From contig UQWK01000005.1 of the NCBI GenBank assembly GCA_900544725.1, positions 1-56,731 of the forward strand: a stretch of 56,731 bases of DNA, written 5' to 3'. Shown here one piece after another: positions 25,823-35,061 of the stretch. The stretch is from an uncultured Collinsella sp. (GTDB lineage: Bacteria > Actinomycetota > Coriobacteriia > Coriobacteriales > Coriobacteriaceae). Numbering within the stretch: the stretch's first letter is position 1; each line of letters opens with the position of its first letter. The position numbers and the translations under genes were made by a program. Below the pieces are notes generated by a model that searched no databases, was not told the DNA's origin, and worked only from the letters and a program-made list of their open reading frames with translations.

Positions 25823-27280
25823 TTACTCGCCCTCCGGGGTCTCGACATCATCCGCGACGCCCGCCGCATCGACAACCTCGACGCCCTCGTCCGCAGCATC
25901 GGCTATGTCAAAGACCTCAACGCCTTCGTCCCCAAGCTCCTCCTCGTACTCCGAGAAGTCCTCGGCGCCCTCAAAGTCAAAGGCGCGCTGGCAAATGCGG
26001 ACCTCGTCGCCCGCACGGCAGCCGGCCTTCTCGAGCGCGTCGTCAACACCCATGCGCGCAAACTTATGCTGCAGGTAGATGACGGCCTCCTCGTTTTCCC
26101 AGTCGGTCTGGATGACCATGCGCTCGATGGCGCGACCGACCACGCGGAAGGCGTGGGGCTCTTCTTGAACAATGCGGAAACGCTTCTCACGCTGCAGGCG
26201 GCGGCGCTCCCACTCATCGTCGCGTAGGTCGACCGGCTCATCGGAGACAGCCAACTCGGCACGCAGCTTAGCCACCTGCTCGCCCACGGCAAGCATCAGC
26301 GTGTTGAGGCCAGCGCCCGTCACGGCGGACACAGCAAAGAACATATGCCCATCGTCGAGCGCAGCGCGTTTGAGGTCGGCAATCTTGTCAGCCGTGCCCG
26401 GCGCGTCGCACTTGTTGGCGACGACGATCTGCGGGCGCTCCGAAAGCTCGGCGCCATACTGCTCGAGCTCGCGGTTGATGATGCGATAGTCCTCGACCGG
26501 ATCGCGATCCTCAAAACCGCCCGTCATATCGACGACATGCATGATGAGTGCCGTGCGCTCGATGTGGCGCAGGAACTGATGGCCCAGACCCTTGCCTTCG
26601 CTCGCACCCTCAATGAGGCCGGGGACGTCGGCAACGACATAGGAGTACTCGCCGGCACGCACCATACCCAGGTTGGGCACGAGCGTGGTAAACGGATAGT
26701 CGGCGATCTTGGGTCGAGCGGCACTCATGCGCGCGATAAGCGAGGACTTACCCACCGAGGGGAAGCCAACGAGCGCGGCATCGGCCATGAGCTTCATCTC
26801 GAGCTCAATCCAGTGCTCCTCGGCCGGCTCACCAAGCTGGGCGAACGCGGGCGCGCGGCGCACCGACGTCACAAAGTGCGTATTCCCCAGACCACCGGCA
26901 CCGCCGGGCGCCACGACAACGCGCTCGCCATCGTGCACCAGGTCGGCAATCTCGAACATCGGGGTCTGCGTCTCGGGGTCGAGCTCGCGCACCACGGTAC
27001 CCATGGGAACCTTGAGAATCAGGTCCTCGCCGCTCTTGCCGTTGCGGCGGGCGCCCTGACCATGCGTGCCGCGCTCGGCGCGGAAGTGATGCTTAAAGCG
27101 GTAATCGATCAGCGAAGACAGCTGAGCATCGGCCTGGATGACGACATTGCCGCCACGACCGCCGTCGCCGCCATCGGGGCCGCCCTTGGGGACAAATGCC
27201 TCGCGCCTAAACGACATGCATCCGGCTCCGCCGTCGCCGCCGCACACGTTAATGCGGCTGATATCGGTGAACTGTGACAA
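25823..27280 (-). CDS. obgE: GTPase ObgE/CgtA
   Basis: Essential ribosome-assembly and stress GTPase. The 485-residue protein has the glycine-rich Obg fold (INVCGGDGGAGCMSFRREAF, then GGPDGGDGGRGG), the G domain with G1 GFPSVGKSSL, G3 DVPGLIEGASEGKGLG and G4 NKCD, and a C-terminal OCT domain followed by an acidic tail rich in Glu, Asp and Val. The start is TTG at 27280 with AGGAGG upstream. A terminator after rpmA sits between rpmA and obgE. Confidence 0.96.
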   Translation of the reverse strand: MSQFTDISRINVCGGDGGAGCMSFRREAFVPKGGPDGGDGGRGGNVVIQADAQLSSLIDYRFKHHFRAERGTHGQGARRNGKSGEDLILKVPMGTVVRELDPETQTPMFEIADLVHDGERVVVAPGGAGGLGNTHFVTSVRRAPAFAQLGEPAEEHWIELEMKLMADAALVGFPSVGKSSLIARMSAARPKIADYPFTTLVPNLGMVRAGEYSYVVADVPGLIEGASEGKGLGHQFLRHIERTALIMHVVDMTGGFEDRDPVEDYRIINRELEQYGAELSERPQIVVANKCDAPGTADKIADLKRAALDDGHMFFAVSAVTGAGLNTLMLAVGEQVAKLRAELAVSDEPVDLRDDEWERRRLQREKRFRIVQEEPHAFRVVGRAIERMVIQTDWENEEAVIYLQHKFARMGVDDALEKAGCRAGDEVRICQRAFDFEGAEDFSEYEEELGDEGVEVFDIADAADEGVEVVDAAGVADDVETPEGE

Positions 27281-27296
27281 CAGAATCGCCTCCTAC

Positions 27297-27340
27297 AAAA
27301 AAGAGGGAGACCCTTGAATCCTAAAACTCAAGTGCCTCCC
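27297..27340 (-). terminator. Rho-independent terminator after rpmA
   Basis: Read leftward, GGGAGGCACTTGAG pairs imperfectly with CAAGGGTCTCCC across a 10-nt loop, followed by TCTTTTTT. It separates rplU-rpmA from obgE and may be partial, since obgE starts only 17 nt beyond. Confidence 0.8.
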
Positions 27341-27365
27341 ACATATGTGCTCTATGAAGGGTGAA

Positions 27366-27623
27366 TTACGCGTTCGCGAGCGGGCGTACGCTGACCCTGT
27401 GCTTGATACCCTTGTGGAACTCAACGGTACCGTCGACCAGCGCGAACAGCGTGTCGTCCTTGCCACGGCCAACGTTCTCACCCGGGTGGATGTGCGTGCC
27501 GTGCTGACGGACGAGAATCGTGCCCGTGGTTACCGTCTGGCCGGCGAAGCGCTTCGTGCCAAGGCGCTGACCGCGGGAGTCACGGCCATTACGGGAGGAA
27601 CCGAGTCCTTTTTTGTGTGCCAT
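27366..27623 (-). CDS. rpmA: 50S ribosomal protein L27
   Basis: L27 (85 residues) starts MAHKKGLGSSRNGRDSRGQR, with GTILVRQHGTHIHPGENVGRG, fully typical. No Firmicutes-type N-terminal cleavable extension is present, in agreement with an actinobacterial origin. It lies 33 nt downstream of rplU in the same operon. Confidence 0.97.
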   Translation of the reverse strand: MAHKKGLGSSRNGRDSRGQRLGTKRFAGQTVTTGTILVRQHGTHIHPGENVGRGKDDTLFALVDGTVEFHKGIKHRVSVRPLANA

Positions 27624-27656
27624 TGTGTATACCTACTCTTTCGTTACGAGTGTAAT

Positions 27657-28031
27657 CTACTCGGCGACGGGAGCCTCGGCAACAGCCTCGGCCTCTGCCT
27701 TGACAGCCTTCTTGGCGCGGGACGTAGCCTGGACCTTCACGATCTTCAGCTTGGTGAGCTGCTGACGGTGACCCTTCAGACGACGATAGCGCTTACGCTT
27801 GTGGAACTTGAAGACCAGCTGCTTCTCGCCCTTGAACTGCTCAACGATCTGAGCGGTAACCTTGGCCTTGGCCAGCTTGTCGGGATCGGTGACGATCTTC
27901 TTACCATCGTTGAGGAAGATGACCGGCAGGGTGACCTTGTCGCCCTCATTGCCCTCGATCTTCTCGACGGTGATGACATCGTCGGTGGCGACCTTGTACT
28001 GCTTGCCGCCCGTGTTAACGATTGCGTACAT
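27657..28031 (-). CDS. rplU: 50S ribosomal protein L21
   Basis: L21 (124 residues) starts MYAIVNTGGKQYKVATDDVI and carries FKFHKRKRYRRLKGHRQQLT. The C-terminal 25 residues are an Ala/Glu/Lys-rich tail beyond the usual end. The ATG at 28031 is used because homology starts there; the upstream in-frame ATG adds seven unrelated residues. Confidence 0.96.
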   Translation of the reverse strand: MYAIVNTGGKQYKVATDDVITVEKIEGNEGDKVTLPVIFLNDGKKIVTDPDKLAKAKVTAQIVEQFKGEKQLVFKFHKRKRYRRLKGHRQQLTKLKIVKVQATSRAKKAVKAEAEAVAEAPVAE

Positions 28032-28073
28032 GTTTACTTGCCCTTCATGCATCAGTTAGTGCAACAGCCGAAT

Positions 28074-28102
28074 ATAGTAGCAGGCGATAATACCCCCGTC
28101 AA
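28074..28102 (-). promoter_or_regulatory. rplU-rpmA promoter
   Basis: Read leftward: -35 TTGACG (28097-28102), 17-bp spacer, -10 TACTAT (28074-28079). The -35 overlaps the last codons of the upstream radical-SAM-linked gene, leaving a leader of about 35 nt. Confidence 0.75.
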
Positions 28103-28911
28103 CGAGTATGTGGAGCAAATCCACAAGTTCGCACAGGTATGGGGCTGACGAGTCGGCCCTCGTCGTCCTCGCATGCTTGATTCTGACGCTCGACATCGTA
28201 GGAGCAGATGGTCACGAGGTCTTGCATACCGGTGGAAACAATAGGTGCATCGACGCCCGGGGTCAAGCCCTGCAACAAAACATCAGCAGCAGAAAGCAAA
28301 ATCTCCGGACGCATGGATCCCTCGTTGTCGGCATGAGTGTCGAGCATGAGCACCAGATGGTCCTCACGCTCCCCCGCCGCGAGCTCATAGCCAACGAGCG
28401 TATGGTCCAGATCAAGACGCTTGCTCTTTTTGCCGCGCGCATAGTCAATGCCGTGACCCGCGCGCAGCGTGTCGATTGCAGCACGCACCTCGTCGGCGCT
28501 CACGGGGGCCTCGGGGTCCAGGTGCAAGTCGATGCGGTACGACAGACGCGTAAGCTGAGCCGTCAGCGCCGGCGTGCGCACGTCGATGTAAGCGGCCTCG
28601 ATGGGCGCCAAATCGGCCGGGGACGCCGCGGCCAGGCGTTCAAAGGCCTCGTCGAGCGCGACGAACTCGGTCATAAACAGGTCATACCACTCGCAGGTCG
28701 ACGACGTGCCCACGGGCAGCGCCGACGAAAAGCCCACGCGCATATGCGGCGAGAAGCCCTGCGTCACGGCATAGGGCAGGCCCGCACGGCGCACGATGCG
28801 CTCAATGGTATGGATTAGTTCCAGATGGCCCAGGTACTTAAGGCGATCACGCTTGCCGTAGCGAACGCGCAGCCTAAAGAGCGTGGGATTGTCGGTCAAG
28901 CGCTCACTCAT
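28099..28911 (-). CDS. TIGR03936-family (DUF2344) radical-SAM-associated protein
   Basis: A 270-residue protein of the family that accompanies TIGR03960 radical SAM proteins, often as the second gene or as a fused C-terminal domain. Typical N-terminal sequence is RLRVRYGKRDRLKYLGHLEL, then GLPYAVTQGFSPHMRVGFSSALPVG. The function is not established. It overlaps the upstream radical SAM gene by 4 nt (ATGA), which implies coupled translation. In many genomes RNase G (rng) lies between this gene and rplU; it is absent here. Confidence 0.85.
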   Translation of the reverse strand: MSERLTDNPTLFRLRVRYGKRDRLKYLGHLELIHTIERIVRRAGLPYAVTQGFSPHMRVGFSSALPVGTSSTCEWYDLFMTEFVALDEAFERLAAASPADLAPIEAAYIDVRTPALTAQLTRLSYRIDLHLDPEAPVSADEVRAAIDTLRAGHGIDYARGKKSKRLDLDHTLVGYELAAGEREDHLVLMLDTHADNEGSMRPEILLSAADVLLQGLTPGVDAPIVSTGMQDLVTICSYDVERQNQACEDDEGRLVSPIPVRTCGFAPHTR

Positions 28912-30785
28912 GCGCGATCACCCATCAATACGTTCTTGGCGTGGAGCGTGGGACAGATTCCGCAGCCGGTGCACGACGTGCGGGTGCAATCGGGCGTCGT
29001 GACGCCCTCGAGCGAACGGCGGTATTCGCGCTCGAGGAAGCCGCGCGAGCAGCCGGGGCTCACGTGCTCCCAGGGCAGGCGCCAATCCAGCTCGTAGGGC
29101 AGGTGTACCAGCTCGTTGAGGTCGATGCCGTTTTTAGCGGCGGCCTCCTTCCAGTTGTCGAGCGAGAAGTGCTCCACCCAGGCGTCGAAGCGCGAGCCCG
29201 CACGCCAGGCATCGATGATGACCGGCGTCATATCGCGACCGGCACGGGAGAGCGCAGCCTCGATAAGCGAGGTCTCCGCATCGTGGTAGTGTACGCGAAC
29301 GGCGCGATTGCGCACGCTCGTGATGAGGAGCTTCTGACGGCGCTTGACGTCGTCGTAATCGAGCTGCGGGCACCACTGGAAAGGTGTTGCCGCCTTGGGG
29401 ATGAACACCGAAACAGAGATAGACACCGAGATAGACCCGCGGCGCGCCTTGGGCACCACGGAGCGCCCGAGCTCCAGCACGTGATCGGCCAGGTTGGCGA
29501 TAGCCACGATGTCCTCGTCGCGCTCGCCGGGAAGGCCCATCATGAAGTAGAGCTTCATACGGTTCCAGCCAGCCTCGAAGGCCGCCTTGGCCGCGCGATC
29601 CAAATCCTCCTCGGTCACGTTCTTGTTGATGATGTCGCGCATGCGCTGGCTACCCGCCTCGGGCGCGAACGTCAGGCCGCCCTTCTTTTCGCCAGCGACC
29701 GACTCGGCCATATCAACGCCAAACGAATCCAGGCGCTGCGAGGGAATGGACACGCGAATGCCCGTATCTTCCAGACGGCGGTTAAGGCGACCGAGTACGT
29801 CGCGGATACAGGAGTGGTCGGTCGTCGAAAGCGAGGTGAGCGACACCTCGTCATAGCCAGTCTTTTCCAAACCCTGGATCACCGATGACACGATCTGGTC
29901 GGCCGAGCGCTCGCGTACCGGACGATACGTCATGCCCGCCTGGCAAAAACGGCAGCCGCGGGCGCAGCCACGCAGGATCTCGATAGACAGACGATCGTGG
30001 ACGAGCTGCGCATACGGCACGCACGACTGAGAAAGCGGATTGGTGGCACCAAAGTCCTCGACGACGCGCTTGTAGACTACCGGCGGGACGTCATTGCCCT
30101 CGCGCGGCACGGTGTAGCCATGCGGCGAGCAGGGCTCGTCATGACGCACCTCATACAGGGACGGCACATAGGTACCGGCGACCGTCGCGAGCTGCTCGAC
30201 AATCTGAGCGCGCGAGACGCCCTCGTCGCGCAGGCGGCGATGCAGCTGGCAGATCTCGAGCAGCGACTCCTCGCCCTCGCCAATGAGGATGGCATCGAAA
30301 AAGGCCGCGTACGGCTCGGGGTTATACACCGAGGGACCACCGGCGACGATGATGGGATCGTCCTCGGTACGGTCGGCCGCCAACAGCGGAATGCCGGCGA
30401 GATCGAGCGCTTCGAGGAAGTTCGTCACAGCCATCTCGTGCGGCACGTGCATGCCGACGATGTCGAACGAGGCCACGGGCGCTGCGCCCTCGAGCGACAG
30501 CAGCGGAATCCCCGCCTCACGCATGGCATCGCCCATGTCGGGCCACGGCACGTAGCCGCGCTCGCAGGAAATGCCCTCGGCCTGATTAAGGATGTTGTAG
30601 AGAATGGCAATGCCCTGGTTGGGCAGACCGACCTCATACACGTCCGGATAGATCATGCAGCAGCGATAGTCGGCATCGGCCTTTGAGAGCGTGCCCCACT
30701 CGTGGTCGATATAGCGACTCGGCTTTTCGACCTTGGCGAGCAACGGCTCGATCAGATGAAAACAGTCTTGGTATGGAACGCGCAA
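28908..30785 (-). CDS. TIGR03960-family B12-binding radical SAM protein
   Basis: A 625-residue radical SAM protein of unknown substrate. The first 200 residues resemble a degenerate cobalamin-binding domain (YPDVYEVGLPNQGIAILYNI, MHVPHEMAVTNFLEAL). The 4Fe-4S motif C-x3-C-x2-C appears in ILRGCARGCRFCQAGMTYRP, followed by the SAM-binding barrel (LTFAPEAGSQRMRDIINKN, YFMMGLPGERDEDI). The C-terminus has a second cysteine cluster, CTRTSCTGCGICPTL, probably for another metal centre. The start is TTG at 30785, 9 nt after the preceding gene. Confidence 0.87.
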   Translation of the reverse strand: MRVPYQDCFHLIEPLLAKVEKPSRYIDHEWGTLSKADADYRCCMIYPDVYEVGLPNQGIAILYNILNQAEGISCERGYVPWPDMGDAMREAGIPLLSLEGAAPVASFDIVGMHVPHEMAVTNFLEALDLAGIPLLAADRTEDDPIIVAGGPSVYNPEPYAAFFDAILIGEGEESLLEICQLHRRLRDEGVSRAQIVEQLATVAGTYVPSLYEVRHDEPCSPHGYTVPREGNDVPPVVYKRVVEDFGATNPLSQSCVPYAQLVHDRLSIEILRGCARGCRFCQAGMTYRPVRERSADQIVSSVIQGLEKTGYDEVSLTSLSTTDHSCIRDVLGRLNRRLEDTGIRVSIPSQRLDSFGVDMAESVAGEKKGGLTFAPEAGSQRMRDIINKNVTEEDLDRAAKAAFEAGWNRMKLYFMMGLPGERDEDIVAIANLADHVLELGRSVVPKARRGSISVSISVSVFIPKAATPFQWCPQLDYDDVKRRQKLLITSVRNRAVRVHYHDAETSLIEAALSRAGRDMTPVIIDAWRAGSRFDAWVEHFSLDNWKEAAAKNGIDLNELVHLPYELDWRLPWEHVSPGCSRGFLEREYRRSLEGVTTPDCTRTSCTGCGICPTLHAKNVLMGDRA

Positions 30786-30794
30786 AAGAAACCC

Positions 30795-31724
30795 CTAAGC
30801 AGCGAGATCGGATTCATCCTCGAAAGGACTCATAGGACGGGTGGCACCGGCGACCGTGGTCACCAGGTCGCGAACGCGCGAGAACGTGGCAGCAGCGACC
30901 TCGTTGGCGCGGCTGTAGTCAACATCGCGCTCGTAGAGCGACACGAGCGCGCGGCCCATGCCATAGGTGCCCACGGCAGCGGTAAGCGCCTTAACGGCAA
31001 AACCGATGTGCGGCGTCTGCTTCACCAATGCGCGGGTGACGGCGCGAATCACCAGACCGCCGGCGAGCACGCCCGCGACCTCGTAGCCGCGCTCGGGCTT
31101 TATGCCGCGTCCAAAGATGGCCGCCAGCTCAAAGAGCATGCCCACCTGTGCCAGCGCCATCACGGGATAGTCGGCACCCGGCAAAAACACCAGGGCGCCC
31201 GTCGCCATGTTGGCAAGCGCGCACGAGGTAATGATGCGATTTGCCGCCGCGATGCGCATAAAGGCAAAGTTGGCGGCAAAAGCCGTCTCCTTGTCCGTAC
31301 GGTCGAGGATCCAGCGGGCAAGCGTCTCGAGCAGATAGGTCTTATCGGTAGCCGCCACAACGCCGAGCATGGGCGTAGATTCCTCAACGAACGGCACCTC
31401 GACGGCGGACTCGGCAAGCACGCACACGGGCGCGCCGGCAATCACGAGCTCCTGCACAGCACTCTCCAGGCGGTCGGATCCGCACGAGAGGACCAACACC
31501 ACGTCGGTATCGGCCTTGGGAACGATACGGTCCTCCCCCAGGCGATCAACACGCACAATGCCCGAAGTCGTCTGCGGCACAAAGGCATCGCGCACCGTCT
31601 CGACCAAAAAGCGAGACGCAGTCGAATCAAGGTAAACCGAGACACGAACCGGCGTATCGGAATCCTTCTTAACAGACGCGCCCATCTTAAAAGCGCTGGT
31701 CAACTTATCTACGGGAATCTTCAT
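30795..31724 (-). CDS. DUF697-like membrane-associated protein of unknown function
   Basis: A 309-residue protein in the cell-elongation operon. Residues 25-130 look like a Rossmann-type domain (VSVYLDSTASRFLVETVRDA, DVVLVLSCGSD, GAPVCVLAESAVEVP) without a recognisable nucleotide motif. Residues 150-270 are hydrophobic and resemble the DUF697 region found in GTPase-linked inner-membrane proteins: ANRIITSCALANMATGALVF, VMALAQVGMLFELAAIFG, and GLVIRAVTRALV. It lies 18 nt after rodA and 9 nt before the radical SAM gene, so co-expression is clear. A partner role for a GTPase or for cell-shape proteins is possible but unproven. Confidence 0.55.
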   Translation of the reverse strand: MKIPVDKLTSAFKMGASVKKDSDTPVRVSVYLDSTASRFLVETVRDAFVPQTTSGIVRVDRLGEDRIVPKADTDVVLVLSCGSDRLESAVQELVIAGAPVCVLAESAVEVPFVEESTPMLGVVAATDKTYLLETLARWILDRTDKETAFAANFAFMRIAAANRIITSCALANMATGALVFLPGADYPVMALAQVGMLFELAAIFGRGIKPERGYEVAGVLAGGLVIRAVTRALVKQTPHIGFAVKALTAAVGTYGMGRALVSLYERDVDYSRANEVAAATFSRVRDLVTTVAGATRPMSPFEDESDLAA

Positions 31725-31742
31725 GGCAAACCCCTCCAGCGG

Positions 31743-32969
31743 TTACGCGGCGCCCGAACGATGCCGCCATATGGATTGTACGATACCCACCGTCAGCAAC
31801 TGAATCATCATCGACGACGAACCAAAACTAATAAACGGCAGCGGAATACCAGTAATCGGCATCATGCCAATGCACATGCCGATGTTCTCGAAGGTTTGGA
31901 ACGCCCACATGCCGACGATACCCACGCACGACAGGCGCAAGAACAGTGACTCGCACTTAAAGGCAACGCGAATCGTCGAGAAAATCAGCAGCACGTAGAG
32001 GCACAGGAGCAAAAAGGAGCCGCAGAAGCCGAACGTCTCGGACAGGAAGGCGAAGACGAAGTCGGTGTGGAACTCGGGCAGAAAGCCGCCGGCCGACTGC
32101 GTCGCGTGGCCCAAGCCCTTACCAAAGAAGCCACCCGAGCCGACGGCGATGAGCGACTGCTGCAGGTTGTAGGCATCATCCGAATCGGCTTTGTCGGGGT
32201 CGATGAAGACTGTCAGACGGTTCATCTGATACTGCTTGATAAGCACATCGTGGCCAAGGAGCGAATCAAAGACCGAGTCGAGCGCCAAGATGAGCGCAAT
32301 CAAACCAACCAGCAGGGCCAAGGTCGACAGCACCCATTCGCGGCGCGCACCGCTCATGCAGATGACGATTGCGCCCGACACCAGCACGACCAGACCCGAG
32401 CCCAGGTCGCCCATGGCGACGACGGCCAAAAACGGAATGGACAGCATGCCGCAGAGCTTAATGTAGTCGCGAACGGTATCGATACGCCCGTTGTACTGCG
32501 AGCCAAGCGTGGCCATAAAGAAGATGGTGATGAGCTTGGCGAGCTCAACGGGCTGGAAGGTCAGGCCGATACCGGGGATCTTGATCCAGCCCGTCATGCC
32601 CAGACCGCCCGTATAGGACAGGCCCGGAATCTTGGGCGAGAAAATCACAATAAGGTCAATGACGAGCAGCGCCGTCGAGAAATTGGAAATGCCACGCAGG
32701 TCGGTGCGCCAGACGAGCACCGCCAGCACCGCGCCAATGCCAATGCCCAGCAGGTGGCGCGAGAACGAGGCATCGGCCTTAAACTGCGAGGCCGACCAAA
32801 TGATGATGGCGCCATAGGCAACGAGCGCGACGGTAGCCAGCAGCACACCGATGTGTACCTTCTGGCGGAACGTGCCGCGCGAGGCCGAGAGCTGCTTGTT
32901 GACGCGATCCAGGCTGCTGCGAGAGCCGGTTTTGGTTGAGCGGAACAGGTCCGCCGGCGAAAAGTCCAT
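31743..32969 (-). CDS. rodA: RodA (SEDS-family peptidoglycan glycosyltransferase)
   Basis: Polytopic glycosyltransferase that polymerises lipid II during elongation together with PBP2. The 408-residue protein has about ten hydrophobic segments, preceded by a 35-residue charged N-terminus. SEDS signatures are QPVELAKLITIFFMA, MGDLGSGLVVLVSGAIV and, near the end, GMMPITGIPLPFISFGSSSM. QQSLIAVGSGGFFGKGLGHA is also typical of the family. It lies 9 nt after the PBP2 gene, supporting RodA rather than FtsW. Confidence 0.95.
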   Translation of the reverse strand: MDFSPADLFRSTKTGSRSSLDRVNKQLSASRGTFRQKVHIGVLLATVALVAYGAIIIWSASQFKADASFSRHLLGIGIGAVLAVLVWRTDLRGISNFSTALLVIDLIVIFSPKIPGLSYTGGLGMTGWIKIPGIGLTFQPVELAKLITIFFMATLGSQYNGRIDTVRDYIKLCGMLSIPFLAVVAMGDLGSGLVVLVSGAIVICMSGARREWVLSTLALLVGLIALILALDSVFDSLLGHDVLIKQYQMNRLTVFIDPDKADSDDAYNLQQSLIAVGSGGFFGKGLGHATQSAGGFLPEFHTDFVFAFLSETFGFCGSFLLLCLYVLLIFSTIRVAFKCESLFLRLSCVGIVGMWAFQTFENIGMCIGMMPITGIPLPFISFGSSSMMIQLLTVGIVQSIWRHRSGAA

Positions 32970-32978
32970 CGCAACCTC

Positions 32979-35048
32979 CTATCGAACCGAGGAATCGCCC
33001 GTGGCCGTCGAAGTGTCGGGCTCGCCATAAATCGCACCGAGGACATCGCGCACGACGTGCAGCGCGGTATCGGAGCCACCACCACCCTGTTCCAAGACGG
33101 TGACAATCACGTACTTGGGGTCATCGGCCGGCGCGTAGGCGCAAAACCACGCGTAATCGTCCTCGCCGCTCTTCTCGCCCGTGCCGGACTTGCCGTAGAC
33201 CGTGGGGGTCAGGGAGTTAAAGTGCGCGGCGGTCGAAGTCGACGCGGAGTAGATCACGTCGTGCATGCCATTGCGAACAAGAGCCAAATCCGAATCGCTG
33301 TTGATCTTGGCCTGAAGGCGTTTCTTTTTGCCTTTGCCGTTGTACTTGTAGGCGTCGCCGTCGCCATCGCGCGACACGGCTGACAAAAACACGTGAGGCA
33401 CGTACTGTTTGCCGCCGTTGGCAAGACCCATATAGGCACACGCCATCTGCAGGGGCGTCACCAGGATGTCGCCCTGGCCGATGGCAATGTTGGTCATATC
33501 GCCGGCATTCCACTTGCGGTCCTCGGCAGATGCGTCGGTAAAGTAAGACTCTTTCCACTCGGCATCGGGAATACGGCCCGTGCCCTCACTCGGCAGGTCG
33601 ATGCCGCAGGTCTTGCCTAGGCCCCAGCGACGAAAGACCTCTTGCAGGCCCTCGGGGTGCTGGTCGTTGTAGAAAAACGCCTTGCCCATATCGTAGAACA
33701 CGGGGTCGCAGGAATTGGCGATACCGGACTGCAGCGTCATCGTGCCGTGGCCGGAGTGCAGCCAGCAGTATTTTCCCCAAGATTTGCCCAAGCCGGTCCA
33801 ATATCCCGTGCAGTTGGTCGTTTGACTCGAAGTGTACGTGCCAAACTCAAGGCCAGCCAACGCCGAGAGGGGTTTGATGGTCGAGGCGGACATGTACTGG
33901 CCGCTAATGGCACGGTTGAGCAGCGGATGCGAACCCTCGTCATCGTTGAGCTCGGTCCAAACATCATTGGAGACGCCGCCGATAAACACGGACGGATCAA
34001 ACTTGGGCTCACTTGCCATGCCCAGAATCTCGCCGTTATTGGGGTCGAGGCACACCACGGCACCGTTGCCGGCGTCGCTGTGGCCTGTGGTCTTAGCGAG
34101 CTCAATGGCACTTGCAAGCGCCATCTCGCAGGCTTGCTGAATCTTGAGGTCAAGCGTGAGCTTGATGTCGGAGCCGGCCTTGGCGGGCACAGCGCCGGCC
34201 TGTCCGGTCACATTGCCCGAAGCATCGACCTTCACCGTCTGCTCGCCACGAATACCCTGCAGCAAGTTTTCGTAGTAGCTCTCGACGCCCGCCTGGCCCA
34301 CGATATCGCCCGACTGGTACGTAATCTGACCGGCGGCGCTATCGTTATCGCCCGAAGCCTTCTTGTTCTGAGCCTCGAGCTGCTCGGAGGTAATGGTGCC
34401 GGTATAGCCCAAAATGTGACAGGCCGTCTCGCCGTACGGGTACTGGCGCTCGGTGCGCTCGGCAATCTTGACGCCCGGGAACTCGCCGGCATGCTCCTTG
34501 ATATAGGCAACCGTGGAGCGGCGCACGTCCGTCGCGATGGTATGCAGGCTCTGAGCGCCCTCGGAATTGTCCTGAATGTTGCGCAGAACCGCGACGTAGG
34601 GCATGCCGAGCACATTCGCGAGGTGATGCACCAGCACGGTGTCATCGGCCAGGTCGCGATAGGCGACGACGGCAAGTGAGGGACGGTTTTGCACAAGTGC
34701 CACGCCATTGCGATCAAGGATTCGCCCGCGCACAGCCGGCGTAGTGACAGTACGGGTCTGGTTGCTCTTGGCCTGCTTGTCGTAGTAGTCCGACGAGACC
34801 ATCTGCATACCCCACAGCTTGACGGCGAGCGCGGCAAACATCGCGCCCACGCCGGCGGTGAGGATGGAGAAGCGACCCTTGAAGGCAGTCGCGGCGGTAT
34901 TGCCCTCGCCCTCGGTGGCGCGCGGGGCCGTTCCATGCTGTGTGTCGTAGGTAAAACGGGAATCGCCGCGGCGCATGATGACCAGCGCGACCACAATGGC
35001 CACGACCAGCACGATACCGGCGATGATAACCGTCATCTGGGAAGACAT
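32979..35048 (-). CDS. mrdA: Penicillin-binding protein 2 (elongation transpeptidase)
   Basis: Class B PBP, 689 residues. The dimerisation domain has RGRILDRNGVALVQNRPSLA; the transpeptidase domain has the Ser nucleophile in MSASTIKPLSALAG (SxxK), the second motif SxN as SCD in GIANSCDPVFYDMG, and KSGTGEKSG (K-S/T-G). Two hydrophobic helices precede the catalytic part: residues 5-27 (MTVIIAGIVLVVAIVVALVI) and about 62-82 (LTAGVGAMFAALAVKLWGM); most PBP2 proteins have only one. The operon position between mreD and rodA fixes its role in the elongasome. Confidence 0.95.
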   Translation of the reverse strand: MSSQMTVIIAGIVLVVAIVVALVIMRRGDSRFTYDTQHGTAPRATEGEGNTAATAFKGRFSILTAGVGAMFAALAVKLWGMQMVSSDYYDKQAKSNQTRTVTTPAVRGRILDRNGVALVQNRPSLAVVAYRDLADDTVLVHHLANVLGMPYVAVLRNIQDNSEGAQSLHTIATDVRRSTVAYIKEHAGEFPGVKIAERTERQYPYGETACHILGYTGTITSEQLEAQNKKASGDNDSAAGQITYQSGDIVGQAGVESYYENLLQGIRGEQTVKVDASGNVTGQAGAVPAKAGSDIKLTLDLKIQQACEMALASAIELAKTTGHSDAGNGAVVCLDPNNGEILGMASEPKFDPSVFIGGVSNDVWTELNDDEGSHPLLNRAISGQYMSASTIKPLSALAGLEFGTYTSSQTTNCTGYWTGLGKSWGKYCWLHSGHGTMTLQSGIANSCDPVFYDMGKAFFYNDQHPEGLQEVFRRWGLGKTCGIDLPSEGTGRIPDAEWKESYFTDASAEDRKWNAGDMTNIAIGQGDILVTPLQMACAYMGLANGGKQYVPHVFLSAVSRDGDGDAYKYNGKGKKKRLQAKINSDSDLALVRNGMHDVIYSASTSTAAHFNSLTPTVYGKSGTGEKSGEDDYAWFCAYAPADDPKYVIVTVLEQGGGGSDTALHVVRDVLGAIYGEPDTSTATGDSSVR

Positions 35049-35061
35049 CTACAGGCCTCCC

